Assembly (NCBI GenBank): GCA_012271025.1
Contig: JAAXHF010000412.1
Span: 1-18,847 of the forward strand
From: Deltaproteobacteria bacterium
Lineage (GTDB): Bacteria > Desulfobacterota_B > Binatia > Bin18
Reading direction: 5' to 3'
DNA length: 18,847 nt
Part shown: positions 6,987-14,097 of the stretch, piece after piece
Numbering within the stretch: the first letter of the stretch is position 1
Layout of the letters: the number at the start of each line of letters is the position of its first letter
The notes under the pieces: generated by a model
What the model was told of the DNA's origin: nothing
What the model saw: only the letters and a program-made list of their open reading frames with translations
Database searches by the model: none
Program-made: the position numbers and the translations under genes

Positions 6987-7409
6987 CTACAGTTCGGGCG
7001 GGGCCAGAATCGTGAAGCCGAAGAACGGGTCGCTACCGGTGCGCAGGGTATGCGGCGCCCCGGCCGGAATCATCAGCACGTCGCCGGCCTTGAGGTCCTG
7101 CTCTTTGCCCGACACCCGGGCGGTTGCCCCGCCGTCAATCACATAGATGATCTGATCACCCTTGTGGGTGTTCTCAGTGTCGTTGCTGTAGTTGGCCGGC
7201 AGATTGAACACCACCGTCTGGCTCTGTTCGGTTTCCTGGAGCTTCTGGACCGATTGATCCTTGAAATCGAACACGTTGGCCACGTCCAGACCGTCCGTCC
7301 CGTTGGCGGCGCCAAGTTCGTTCATCTGGGCCTCGAACAGCTCGTCCGAAATCAGCCCCTTCCGATATGCCTTGAGGAGTTGTTGCACCTCAAAATCCTG
7401 TGTTGCCAT
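6987..7409 (-). CDS. Cupin domain protein with SHOCT-like N-terminus
   Basis: A 140-residue protein. The C-terminal half is a single cupin barrel: motif 1 around THKGDQIIYVIDGG (81-94) and motif 2 GDVLMIPAGAPHTL (109-122). Only His82 and His120 of the usual two-His/Glu/His metal set are obvious; Asp85 and Gln86 occupy the positions where the other ligands usually sit, so metal binding is uncertain. The N-terminal segment (about 9-32: LLKAYRKGLISDELFEAQM) looks like a SHOCT-type short helical motif, unusual at the front of a cupin. AAAGGAGA precedes the ATG. It is the first gene of the minus-strand arm and so the likely first product from the divergent promoter. Could be a small-molecule isomerase, dioxygenase or ligand-binding protein. 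Confidence 0.85.
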   Translation of the reverse strand: MATQDFEVQQLLKAYRKGLISDELFEAQMNELGAANGTDGLDVANVFDFKDQSVQKLQETEQSQTVVFNLPANYSNDTENTHKGDQIIYVIDGGATARVSGKEQDLKAGDVLMIPAGAPHTLRTGSDPFFGFTILAPPEL

Positions 7410-7441
7410 ACTGCGTCTCCTTTCTCTGTATACTTACCTCC

Positions 7442-7471
7442 GCCATACTCCCGGGGCAGGGCAAAAGTCAA
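7442..7471 (-). promoter_or_regulatory. Candidate promoter for the cupin-led arm
   Basis: On the minus strand, TTGACT (7471-7466) and TATGGC (7447-7442) are separated by 18 bases, resembling a housekeeping sigma promoter with a good -35 and moderate -10. The cupin start at 7409 is about 33 bases past the -10. A palindrome overlaps the -35 and could bind a repressor. Confidence 0.45.
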
Positions 7472-7641
7472 GACTTCCCCGCTTGCCACATCGACATGCC
7501 TTTTGGCGATTCCTGAAAACCGGCCCTTTTGTTGTTGTCCCGGGATGAAATTTCTCTTGCTCCGAAGGGAGCAAAAGGAGTAAAGGGGAGAGAGGATCGG
7601 CTGCCGGTTTGGGCGCCGACCGAAGGAGCACGGGCAAGCGT

Positions 7642-7650
7642 AAAGGAGGG
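7642..7650 (+). promoter_or_regulatory. Ribosome binding site fixing the start of amidohydrolase-2 gene
   Basis: AAAGGAGGG at 7642-7650 lies 7 bases before ATG 7658. It selects this start over in-frame codons further upstream, and the protein then begins MTVYRVISADSH as expected for the family. Confidence 0.85.
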
Positions 7651-7657
7651 AAGCACG

Positions 7658-8764
7658 ATGACAGTCTATCGGGTGATTTCAGCCGACTCACACTTTGTTG
7701 AGCCGCCAAGCATCTGGGCCGAGCGCATGGATGCCAGATTTCGGGACCGGGCGCCGCATACAGTCCAGGGACATGCGGGCCAAAAAGGCGAGTTTTTTGT
7801 GTGCGAGAATATTTCTCCCGTTCCCGTGGCCGGCTTCTTCGGCTCGGGCAAAAGCGCGGAGGAGTTGCCGGAGCACCGCACGCGGGGGTTCGAGGTCGCG
7901 CCCAAAAGCGTCTGGGACCCGGCCGAGCGCCTTAAAGAGCAGGATATCGATGGGGTGAGCGCGGAGGTCCTGTACACCTCTATGGGCATGCTGCTGTTTG
8001 GCCTGGACGATGGGGAGCTGCGCACGGCCTGCTTTCGCGCCTTTAACGACTGGGCGGCCGAGTATTGCAGTTACAACCCCACCCGCCTGATCGGGACGGG
8101 CCTGGTGACCCTGGAAGACATTCCCGCCGCTATTGAAGAGCTCGAACGTATTGCCCACAAGGGACTCCGCGGAGCCTTGATCTGGGGCTCTCCACCGGAC
8201 GACCGGCCGTACAGTCTGCCCGACTATGATCCGTTTTGGGCAGCCGCCCAAGACCTCGGGATGCCGCTCAGTCTGCACATCCTGACCGGACGCGGCGGGG
8301 TGCGGTTTGACCCGCGCCGCGTGCTGTATCGCTATATGCGGATGCCTCAGGAAATCCAGCTCACGTTTGCCGACCTGATCGTCGGCGGTGTGCCGGAGCG
8401 CTTCCCGCGCCTCAAACTGGTATCGGCAGAGAACGACATCTCCTGGGTGCCGCATTTCCTGTACCGCTTAGACCATGCCTACGACCGGCTGCGACACCTG
8501 CAAGGCTTGACGCTACCCATGCTGCCGAGCGAGTACATGAAGCGCAACGTGGTGGCGACGTTTCAGTTTGAGACGACCAACGTGGACTTTACCCGCCAAA
8601 TCTTCGGGGCGGAGCACATCGCCTGGTCTTCGGACTATCCGCACACGGACTCCACCTGGCCGCGCTCCCAGGACATGATTGCCGAGGCCTTCGCCGGGAT
8701 TCCCGAAGAAGACGTACGGAAAATCGTCGGTGGAAACGTCGCCCGGCTGTACGGGGTCAATTAG
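7658..8764 (+). CDS. Amidohydrolase family 2 protein (ACMSD-like)
   Basis: A 368-residue relative of the 5758-6891 protein. It begins YRVISADSHFVEPPSIW, with Asp10-x-His12 as N-terminal metal residues, then His207 in LSLHILT, and Asp326/His329 in WSSDYPHTDSTW; it ends GGNVARLYGVN. A family hallmark DYDPFWAAAQDLGMPL precedes the key His in both proteins. Reaction not known; amidohydrolase-2 members are metal-dependent hydrolases or decarboxylases. It is the first gene of the rightward arm and mirrors its relative across the divergent region. A PTP-like gene follows after about 110 bases. No hairpin terminator was seen after the stop, so read-through is possible. Confidence 0.92.
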   Translation: MTVYRVISADSHFVEPPSIWAERMDARFRDRAPHTVQGHAGQKGEFFVCENISPVPVAGFFGSGKSAEELPEHRTRGFEVAPKSVWDPAERLKEQDIDGVSAEVLYTSMGMLLFGLDDGELRTACFRAFNDWAAEYCSYNPTRLIGTGLVTLEDIPAAIEELERIAHKGLRGALIWGSPPDDRPYSLPDYDPFWAAAQDLGMPLSLHILTGRGGVRFDPRRVLYRYMRMPQEIQLTFADLIVGGVPERFPRLKLVSAENDISWVPHFLYRLDHAYDRLRHLQGLTLPMLPSEYMKRNVVATFQFETTNVDFTRQIFGAEHIAWSSDYPHTDSTWPRSQDMIAEAFAGIPEEDVRKIVGGNVARLYGVN

Positions 8765-8874
8765 CAGCTGCCAGCTCTGATACGGCTCTTGCCTCACCTC
8801 CCGATTGTGCGTACCTTGCCGGCTCGGTCAGGTGCCCTTGGCATCTGGCCGGTACAGGAACGCTCTCATTGAGA

Positions 8875-9408
8875 ATGGACATGCGGAAATTTCGTCTTTC
8901 CCCGGCCTACCATACGGAAACGATCGTGTTCGGCTCTCAAGGACCGGCTCTGTCGGCCCTGCGCATCGGCCAGTGGGTAGCCTACATGAAGGAGCAGGGC
9001 ATCAGGCGCGTATGCTGCCTGCTGCACCAGGACCAGCTCCGCGCCTACCGGGTAGACCTGCTGGCCGCGTACGGCGAAGAGTTCGGGCCGGACAATGTGT
9101 GCTGGGCGCCGGTCGCCGACTATCACCTGTGCGATGTGGGTCTTCTCAAAGAACGCATCCTGCCCTTTCTCAAGGAGTCGGACCACACCGGCCAGCCGGT
9201 CGTCGTCCACTGTCAGGGCGGACGTGGGCGGGCTGGGCAAATCCTGGCCGCGTGGCTGATCTTCGGCCGCGGCTTTCCGGTCACCGACGCCATTGCCGCA
9301 GTCAAGGAAATGGGCCGCAATCCCCACGAAGCGGCCGACTGGGGCAACGCCGAGCCCGAGGACTTGTACACCCTGCTGGAAGCCTGCCAGTCCGGCCCGA
9401 TTGTCTAG
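8875..9408 (+). CDS. Protein-tyrosine-phosphatase-like (dual-specificity type) protein
   Basis: About 177 residues. The active-site loop is VVVHCQGGRGRAG: Cys113 and Arg119 (numbered from ATG 8875) fit the C-x5-R signature of cysteine-dependent phosphatases, and a helix AGQILAAWLIFG follows as in dual-specificity enzymes. The general acid is probably an Asp in the loop near VADYHLCD. The start is uncertain: TTG 8869 has AGGAA at a better distance, while ATG 8875 and ATG 8881 are alternatives; none has a strong ribosome site. It could dephosphorylate protein, phosphoinositide-like or small phosphate substrates. It sits between an amidohydrolase-2 and a D-aminoacylase-like gene, where the leftward arm has no counterpart, so it may be an insertion into an ancestral pair. 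Confidence 0.8.
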   Translation: MDMRKFRLSPAYHTETIVFGSQGPALSALRIGQWVAYMKEQGIRRVCCLLHQDQLRAYRVDLLAAYGEEFGPDNVCWAPVADYHLCDVGLLKERILPFLKESDHTGQPVVVHCQGGRGRAGQILAAWLIFGRGFPVTDAIAAVKEMGRNPHEAADWGNAEPEDLYTLLEACQSGPIV

Positions 9409-9440
9409 CGCGGCGTGCAGAATGAACGTTCGCTCAGCAC

Positions 9441-9470
9441 TTGACAGTCCCTGGTCGAGTGGGCCATGCT
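9441..9470 (+). promoter_or_regulatory. Candidate promoter for D-aminoacylase-like gene 2
   Basis: A perfect TTGACA -35 (9441-9446) with CATGCT as -10 (9465-9470) at 18-base spacing. It lies about 43 bases before the ATG at 9513, in the gap after the phosphatase gene. The -10 matches the consensus in only three positions. Confidence 0.45.
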
Positions 9471-9500
9471 GACACAAAATCGCAACACAACAATCTCAAC

Positions 9501-9509
9501 AAGGAGGGA
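9501..9509 (+). promoter_or_regulatory. Ribosome binding site fixing start 9513
   Basis: AAGGAGGGA at 9501-9509 precedes ATG 9513 by 3 bases beyond the site. An in-frame upstream ATG-like start at 9441 overlaps the putative promoter and lacks such a site. The chosen start gives MAEFDVIIKDG, aligning with both paralogues. Confidence 0.85.
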
Positions 9510-9512
9510 GTT

Positions 9513-11261
9513 ATGGCTGAGTTTGATGTCATTATTAAAGATGGCACCATCATCGACGGCACCCGTGTCCCGCGCTACAAGGGTGACCTCGGCATCAAGG
9601 ATGGGAAGATTGCCAAGATTGGCCGTCTGAACACCAGCGATGCCAAAAAGGTGCTGGATGCCAGGGGACTGATTGTCGCCCCGGGCGGTATCGACCTGCA
9701 CACCCATTACGATGCCCAGCTGCACTGGGACCCGTATCTGACCATCTCCAGCTGGCATGGCGTGACCTCGGTCACCATCGGCAACTGCGGCTTCGGCTTT
9801 GCCCCGGTCCACCCCAAGGATACCGAGCGGGCCATGCTGGCCCTGTCCCGCAATGAAGCCATTCCCATGGAGCCGATGCAGGTATCCATGGCCTGGGACT
9901 GGGAAACCTTTCCCCAATACATGGACCGCATCGACGCCCTGCCCAAAGGCATCAACGTCTCCCATCTGTTCCCGCTCGGACCCGCCGTCGCCTATGCCCT
10001 GGGCAGCTTTGAGGAAGCCAAAAAGCGCTTTCCGAACGAAAAGGAAACCCAGGAGATCATCCGCCTGATGCACGAGGCGATGGATGCCGGCGCCAACGGC
10101 TGGTCGTCCCAGCAGTTGGTTCCGGGTGGCTCGTCGTCGGTTCAGCGCGACTTTGACGGCACGCCGATGATCACCGACATGCTGCCGGACGAGTTCTATC
10201 TGGCCATGGCCAAGGGGCTGAGCCAGCGCAACGGCGAGGGCTGCATCCAGTTCACCCGCTCGACGGTCGGGGTCGATGATCCCCGAGCCGGCATGCACAA
10301 CGACTTTGATTTCAACGCCCTGCTGTCCGAAGAGAGCGGCTGTTCGGTCCTGTTCAACGCCATTGCCGTCAACGACAAATATCCGTATGTCTACCGGGCT
10401 CAGCTGCGCTGGCTGGCCGAAGCCAACAAGAAGGGCACCCAGATCTTCGGACAGGCGGCAACCGCCCGCGCCCCCAACCGCATCACCTTCGAGGACTGGA
10501 ACCTGTTTGACGACAGCGAGGCGTGGCGCGAGGCGACAACCGGAACGGTTGAGGAAAAGCGCGTCAAGCTGGCCGACCCGCGCCTGCGGCAGATCATGCG
10601 CGAAGAGTACGACGCCGGCACCAAGTCGCGTGACTTCCTGTTCGGCGAGCTGACCGAGTTCATCGCCCGCAAGGTCCACAACCCGGCCATGAAGGACACG
10701 TACGAGGGGCTGTCGGTTGCCCAGATTGCCGAGAAGGAAGGCAAGCACGTCATCGACGCCATGCTCGACGTCTCGGTCGCCGACAACATCAAGACCGAGT
10801 GGGCCGGCCCGGTGCTCAACCAGGACGTGGAGAACTACCGCGAGATCATGGCCTCGCCCTACACCCTGCCGGGTGTGTCCGACGGCGGCGCCCACATCAA
10901 GTTCATCACCCCCGGCACCTACTCGACCGACATGCTGACCTGGATGGTGCGGGACTCCGAGATCATGACCCTGGAAGAAGCCCACTTCCGGCTGAGCGGG
11001 CTGACCTCGTGGGCCGCCCGGATTAAAGACCGGGGCACGCTGCGTGAGGGCATGGCCGCAGATGTCATCGTCTACGACCTGGAAAACCTCAAGATCCTGC
11101 CCTCAGAGGTCACGCACGATCTGCCGGCCAACGAGTGGCGGCGGGTCCAGAAGGCCGAAGGCTATCGCTGGATCATGGTCAACGGTGAGGTGACCTTCGA
11201 AGACGGTCAGTGCACCAACGCGACGCCGGGCGCCCTGCTGCGCAACGGCGCGGCCGCCTAA
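9513..11261 (+). CDS. N-acyl-D-amino-acid deacylase-like amidohydrolase (paralogue 2)
   Basis: A 582-residue COG3653-type amidohydrolase. His63/His65 in IDLHTHYDAQ, Cys92 in IGNCGFGFAPV and Asp457 in GVSDGGAHIKF occupy the same positions as in paralogue 1. As there, the strands where classical D-aminoacylase has its other two His ligands read CIQFTRS and VLFNAIAVND. It is the more divergent of the three: for example SVQRDFDGTPMITDML replaces the DYDGSPMISDVL shared by the others. Family role is zinc-dependent hydrolysis of N-acyl-D-amino acids or other cyclic or acyl amides; the actual substrate is unknown. It may have its own promoter (9441-9470). Three tandem hairpins, the last T-tailed, follow its stop. 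Confidence 0.9.
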   Translation: MAEFDVIIKDGTIIDGTRVPRYKGDLGIKDGKIAKIGRLNTSDAKKVLDARGLIVAPGGIDLHTHYDAQLHWDPYLTISSWHGVTSVTIGNCGFGFAPVHPKDTERAMLALSRNEAIPMEPMQVSMAWDWETFPQYMDRIDALPKGINVSHLFPLGPAVAYALGSFEEAKKRFPNEKETQEIIRLMHEAMDAGANGWSSQQLVPGGSSSVQRDFDGTPMITDMLPDEFYLAMAKGLSQRNGEGCIQFTRSTVGVDDPRAGMHNDFDFNALLSEESGCSVLFNAIAVNDKYPYVYRAQLRWLAEANKKGTQIFGQAATARAPNRITFEDWNLFDDSEAWREATTGTVEEKRVKLADPRLRQIMREEYDAGTKSRDFLFGELTEFIARKVHNPAMKDTYEGLSVAQIAEKEGKHVIDAMLDVSVADNIKTEWAGPVLNQDVENYREIMASPYTLPGVSDGGAHIKFITPGTYSTDMLTWMVRDSEIMTLEEAHFRLSGLTSWAARIKDRGTLREGMAADVIVYDLENLKILPSEVTHDLPANEWRRVQKAEGYRWIMVNGEVTFEDGQCTNATPGALLRNGAAA

Positions 11262-11274
11262 ACGGCTGCACACG

Positions 11275-11323
11275 CAGAGCCTGAGCAATAGCCCGGGCTC
11301 TGTCGGCAACTGCTCAGACAGTT
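11275..11323 (+). repeat. Two tandem hairpins after D-aminoacylase-like gene 2
   Basis: CAGAGCC (11275-11281) pairs with GGCTCTG (11296-11302), and AACTG (11308-11312) pairs with CAGTT (11319-11323). They lie directly ahead of the T-tailed terminator, giving three consecutive stem-loops. Paralogue 1 has a similar arrangement with one extra stem before its terminator. Confidence 0.55.
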
Positions 11324-11325
11324 CG

Positions 11326-11362
11326 GGGCTGAGGAGAGCTTTTCTTCTCAGCCCTTATTTTT
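11326..11362 (+). terminator. Rho-independent terminator after D-aminoacylase-like gene 2
   Basis: GGGCTGAGGAGA (11326-11337) pairs with TCTTCTCAGCCC (11343-11354) across loop GCTTT, 12 pairs with one G-T wobble, followed by TTATTTTT (11355-11362). It ends only 25 bases before the metalloprotease ATG. Stem sequence is close to the terminator of paralogue 1. Confidence 0.88.
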
Positions 11363-11387
11363 CAAGGATCCTCCCCTGTCTCCAGCA

Positions 11388-13943
11388 ATGAGGACGCTGA
11401 TTCGTGCTCTCCGCCTCCGCCGCTGGCTGGCCGCTCTGGCCGTACTGCTGAGCGTCCCGGCGTTCGCCCAGGAGCCGCCGCCAACCATCGAGGCGAAGAC
11501 GGCCGGAATGACTGCAATCTCCGGGTTCATTCCGCTCTACTGGGACGCGGCGACGGGAAAGCTGTACCTGGAGTTCGGGACGCTGGAGGAGGAATTCCTG
11601 TATCAGGTCTCGCTCGCCTCGGGGCTGGGCAGCGCTCGGGTGAGACTCGACCGCGGTCAGCTCGGCATGAACGCCATCCTGCGGCCGACCCGGATCGGCC
11701 CGCAGGTACTGCTGATGGAGACCAACTACCGCTACCGGGCGGTCAGCGACAACCCGGACGAGGTGCGGGCGGTGCGGGACGCCTTCGCGCCGTCGGTCCA
11801 CTGGGGGTTTCCGGTCGCGGCCGAAACCGGCGGTCGGGTGCTGGTAGACGCGACGGATTTCTTCCTCCGGGACACCCACGGGGCGGCGGCCCGGATTGAG
11901 CGCGCCGGACAGGGAACCTTCGCCGTGGACCGGGACCGGAGCGCCTTCTATCTGCCGCGCACCAAGGGCTTTCCTGACAATACGGAGATCGAAACCCTGC
12001 TGACCCTCACCAGCGACAGTCCCGGCGAGCTTGTTTCCAGGACCGCGGCCAGCGGCGAGGCGGTCACTCTGCGCCAGCACCATTCGCTTGTTCGCCTGCC
12101 GGAGCCGGGCTTTGAGGTCCGGATCGCAGATCCCAGGATCGGGGTGTACGGCCCAACCTTCACCGACTACGCAGCCCCGATTGACCAGCGGATGACGGTG
12201 CGGCTCGCCGCACGCCACCGACTTCAGAAGAAGGATCCGACAGCCGACCGTTCCGAACCGGTGGAACCCATCGTCTACTACCTCGACCGGGGCGTGCCGG
12301 AGCCGGTGCGAAGCGCGCTGCTCGACGGAGCGCGCTGGTGGAACGAGGCATTCGAGGCGGCCGGCTTCATCGACGCTTTCCGGGTCGAGCTGCTCCCCGA
12401 GGGAGCGGATGCGCAGGACATCCGCTACAACATGATCCACTGGACGCACCGCCGCACGCGCAGCTTTTCCTACGGCAGCTCGGTGCAGGATCCCCGCACC
12501 GGAGAAATCATCAAGGGGAATGTGAACCTGGGCAGCCTGCGGCTTCGCCAGGATCACCTGATCGGCGTGGGTCTCGTGCCTCCGTACGACGCCGCGGCCG
12601 GGAGTCTCCCGGCCGGTCTGCCCCCGGAGCCGGAGGGACCGCATTCCTGCGGACTGTCGGAGGTGCCCGGCTTCTCCTACCTTGCCCAGGTGAGCGAGGG
12701 GACTTCAGCGGTCGAGCTGGCGCTGGCTCGGGTGCGACAGCTTGTCGCCCATGAGGTGGGCCACACCCTCGGCTTCCCGCACAACTTCATGGCCTCGACC
12801 TACGGAGGCCGGGCGAGCGTCATGGACTACCCAGCGCCGCTCGTCGTCCTCAAGGACGGCCGGCTGTCGCTCGACAACGCCTACGGGGTAGGGGTCGGTT
12901 CCTACGATGTGCTCGCGGTGCGCTGGGCCTATGGGCACTTCCCGGCGGATGAGACGGCGGCCGCCCTCGACGCGATTGTGCAGGAAGGGCTGAGGTCCAA
13001 AACCCTGTTCATGGCCCACAACGACAACACCATCGGTGCCGGGGCGCATCCGCTGACCTCGGTATGGGATAACGGCGACGATCTCGTCCGCCATCTGGAG
13101 CGCGAGATCGAGATCCGGCAGGCCGGTCTTGACGCCTTCGGAGAAAAAGTCATTCGACCCGGCGAGGCGCTGTCGCTGCTGGAGCCGGTACTGGTACCGC
13201 TCTACCTGCACCACCGCTTCCAGATGAAGGCGGCCATGAACACGATAGGCGGCCAGGAGTACTCCTATGCCGTGCGGGGCGATGGACAGCGTCCGGTAAC
13301 ACCATTGCCCGGCGACCGACAGCGCTACGCCCTTGAGGTCGTGCTCCGCACTCTGGAGACGGATTTTCTGGCGCTTCCGGAGCGGATCGTGGAGATGATC
13401 CCGCCGCCGGCCTACCGGGAGGCGGGCGGAGAGACGTTCGACGGCCACACCGGCCTCGTCTTCGATCCTCTCGCTGCGGTGGACAGTTCGGCGGATTACA
13501 CCGTCCTGCTGCTGCTCCATCCGGAGCGGATGGCGCGCCTCGTGAACAACCACGCGATGGACCCGGAGCAGCCGGGGCTCGGAGAGGTGCTTGACCGGCT
13601 GACGGAGAAGACCTGGGGCGCCGAGGAGCCGGCGGACAGCTACCGCCGCGCGGTCCAGGACGCCGCCGAGCGGAGCGTTCTGAACGGTATGCTGCGGGAA
13701 GCAATGAACCCGGACAATCCGGCCCGGGTCCGGGCGATCATTGAGGATCGGCTGACGCAGCTCGGCGGCGTGCTTACCGAAATGGGCGACCCCAGCCCGC
13801 ACGAGAAACTGGCGGCCGCCGACATCCGACGCTTCCTCAACCGGAGGGAGAGCCTCGACCCCAACGCACGGCGGCCGGCACTGCCACCGGGTGCGCCCAT
13901 CGGGGCGAACGCTTCTGGAGTCTGGCCACGGCCCCGGCGCTGA
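11388..13943 (+). CDS. Secreted zinc-dependent metalloprotease (DUF5117/DUF4953, EcxA-like)
   Basis: An 851-residue protein with a signal peptide: a basic start (MRTLIRALRLRRW), hydrophobic core LAALAVLLSV and likely cleavage after AFA27 before QEP. The N-terminal third carries the DUF5118/5117-type pattern (LYLEFGTLEEEFLYQVSL, VRLDRGQLGMNAI). The catalytic zinc site is HEVGHTLGFPHNF: His455, Glu456, His459, His465, a metzincin-like HExxHxxGxxH. VMDYP follows about 20 residues later, probably the Met-turn. Conserved family blocks such as WWNEAFEAAGF and DPRTGEIIKG are present, and length matches the family. It likely cleaves proteins or peptides outside the cytoplasm. The ribosome site is weak (AAGGA about 19 bases upstream), and the gene begins just past a terminator, so it probably has its own promoter that I cannot identify. 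Confidence 0.92.
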   Translation: MRTLIRALRLRRWLAALAVLLSVPAFAQEPPPTIEAKTAGMTAISGFIPLYWDAATGKLYLEFGTLEEEFLYQVSLASGLGSARVRLDRGQLGMNAILRPTRIGPQVLLMETNYRYRAVSDNPDEVRAVRDAFAPSVHWGFPVAAETGGRVLVDATDFFLRDTHGAAARIERAGQGTFAVDRDRSAFYLPRTKGFPDNTEIETLLTLTSDSPGELVSRTAASGEAVTLRQHHSLVRLPEPGFEVRIADPRIGVYGPTFTDYAAPIDQRMTVRLAARHRLQKKDPTADRSEPVEPIVYYLDRGVPEPVRSALLDGARWWNEAFEAAGFIDAFRVELLPEGADAQDIRYNMIHWTHRRTRSFSYGSSVQDPRTGEIIKGNVNLGSLRLRQDHLIGVGLVPPYDAAAGSLPAGLPPEPEGPHSCGLSEVPGFSYLAQVSEGTSAVELALARVRQLVAHEVGHTLGFPHNFMASTYGGRASVMDYPAPLVVLKDGRLSLDNAYGVGVGSYDVLAVRWAYGHFPADETAAALDAIVQEGLRSKTLFMAHNDNTIGAGAHPLTSVWDNGDDLVRHLEREIEIRQAGLDAFGEKVIRPGEALSLLEPVLVPLYLHHRFQMKAAMNTIGGQEYSYAVRGDGQRPVTPLPGDRQRYALEVVLRTLETDFLALPERIVEMIPPPAYREAGGETFDGHTGLVFDPLAAVDSSADYTVLLLLHPERMARLVNNHAMDPEQPGLGEVLDRLTEKTWGAEEPADSYRRAVQDAAERSVLNGMLREAMNPDNPARVRAIIEDRLTQLGGVLTEMGDPSPHEKLAAADIRRFLNRRESLDPNARRPALPPGAPIGANASGVWPRPRR

Positions 13944-13971
13944 GACACATCGCCCGGCGCATTCTTCAGCT

Positions 13972-14070
13972 TCAGAATTGAGAGGAGGACTGGCCGATCT
14001 CGCTCGCGCGGAGAACGGTTATTCCAACAAGTTCTTTGTCCCGGTAATAGTAGATCAAGTCAGCGTCCAT
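13972..14070 (-). pseudogene. Possible DUF2283-like remnant or tiny ORF
   Basis: A 32-codon minus-strand ORF beginning MDADLIYYYRDKELVGI and containing TVLRASE. The pattern D-x-D...G/E-L-V-G-I-x-x-L-x-A-S resembles the C-terminal end of DUF2283-type small proteins, which usually have about 30 more residues before it. It is in the same frame as the 96-residue gene at 14098-14388, separated by that gene's TAA and a terminator, and no stop interrupts the segment between. It has no clear ribosome site. It may be a decayed partner of the small gene, or chance. Confidence 0.3.
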
Positions 14071-14073
14071 ACG

Positions 14074-14097
14074 AAAAAAAGGGCTGATTTCAGCCCC
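14074..14097 (-). terminator. Terminator of the BtpA-SIS operon
   Basis: On the minus strand, GGGCTGA pairs with TCAGCCC (14096-14090 and 14087-14081) around two central bases, followed by seven Ts (14080-14074). It begins one base after the stop codon of the 96-residue gene, so it ends the four-gene leftward operon. Confidence 0.85.

Larger units (their letters stand above)
7410..7657. other. Divergent intergenic control region
   Basis: A 248-base spacer between the divergent cupin and amidohydrolase-2 genes. It holds a minus-strand promoter candidate (7442-7471) with an AAGTC-AA-GACTT palindrome over its -35, and a 7-bp hairpin TTGCTCC/GGAGCAA (7557-7563 and 7568-7574). Purine-rich tracts follow towards 7650. 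I could not identify a convincing -10/-35 pair for the rightward gene. The frame of the downstream gene stays open back to about 7529, but the ribosome site favours translation from 7658. Confidence 0.6.

Noticed and set aside
5731..7146. 471-codon open frame opposite amidohydrolase-2 and the cupin gene
   Set aside because: Spans two real genes and their gap, with no domain signal; a shadow frame.
9405..10985. 526-codon minus-strand frame opposite D-aminoacylase-like gene 2
   Set aside because: Same shadow composition as the frames opposite the other paralogues, which explains their mutual similarity.
12705..13802. 365-codon minus-strand frame inside the metalloprotease gene
   Set aside because: The plus strand carries the zinc motif and a continuous family match; no independent support for the antisense frame.
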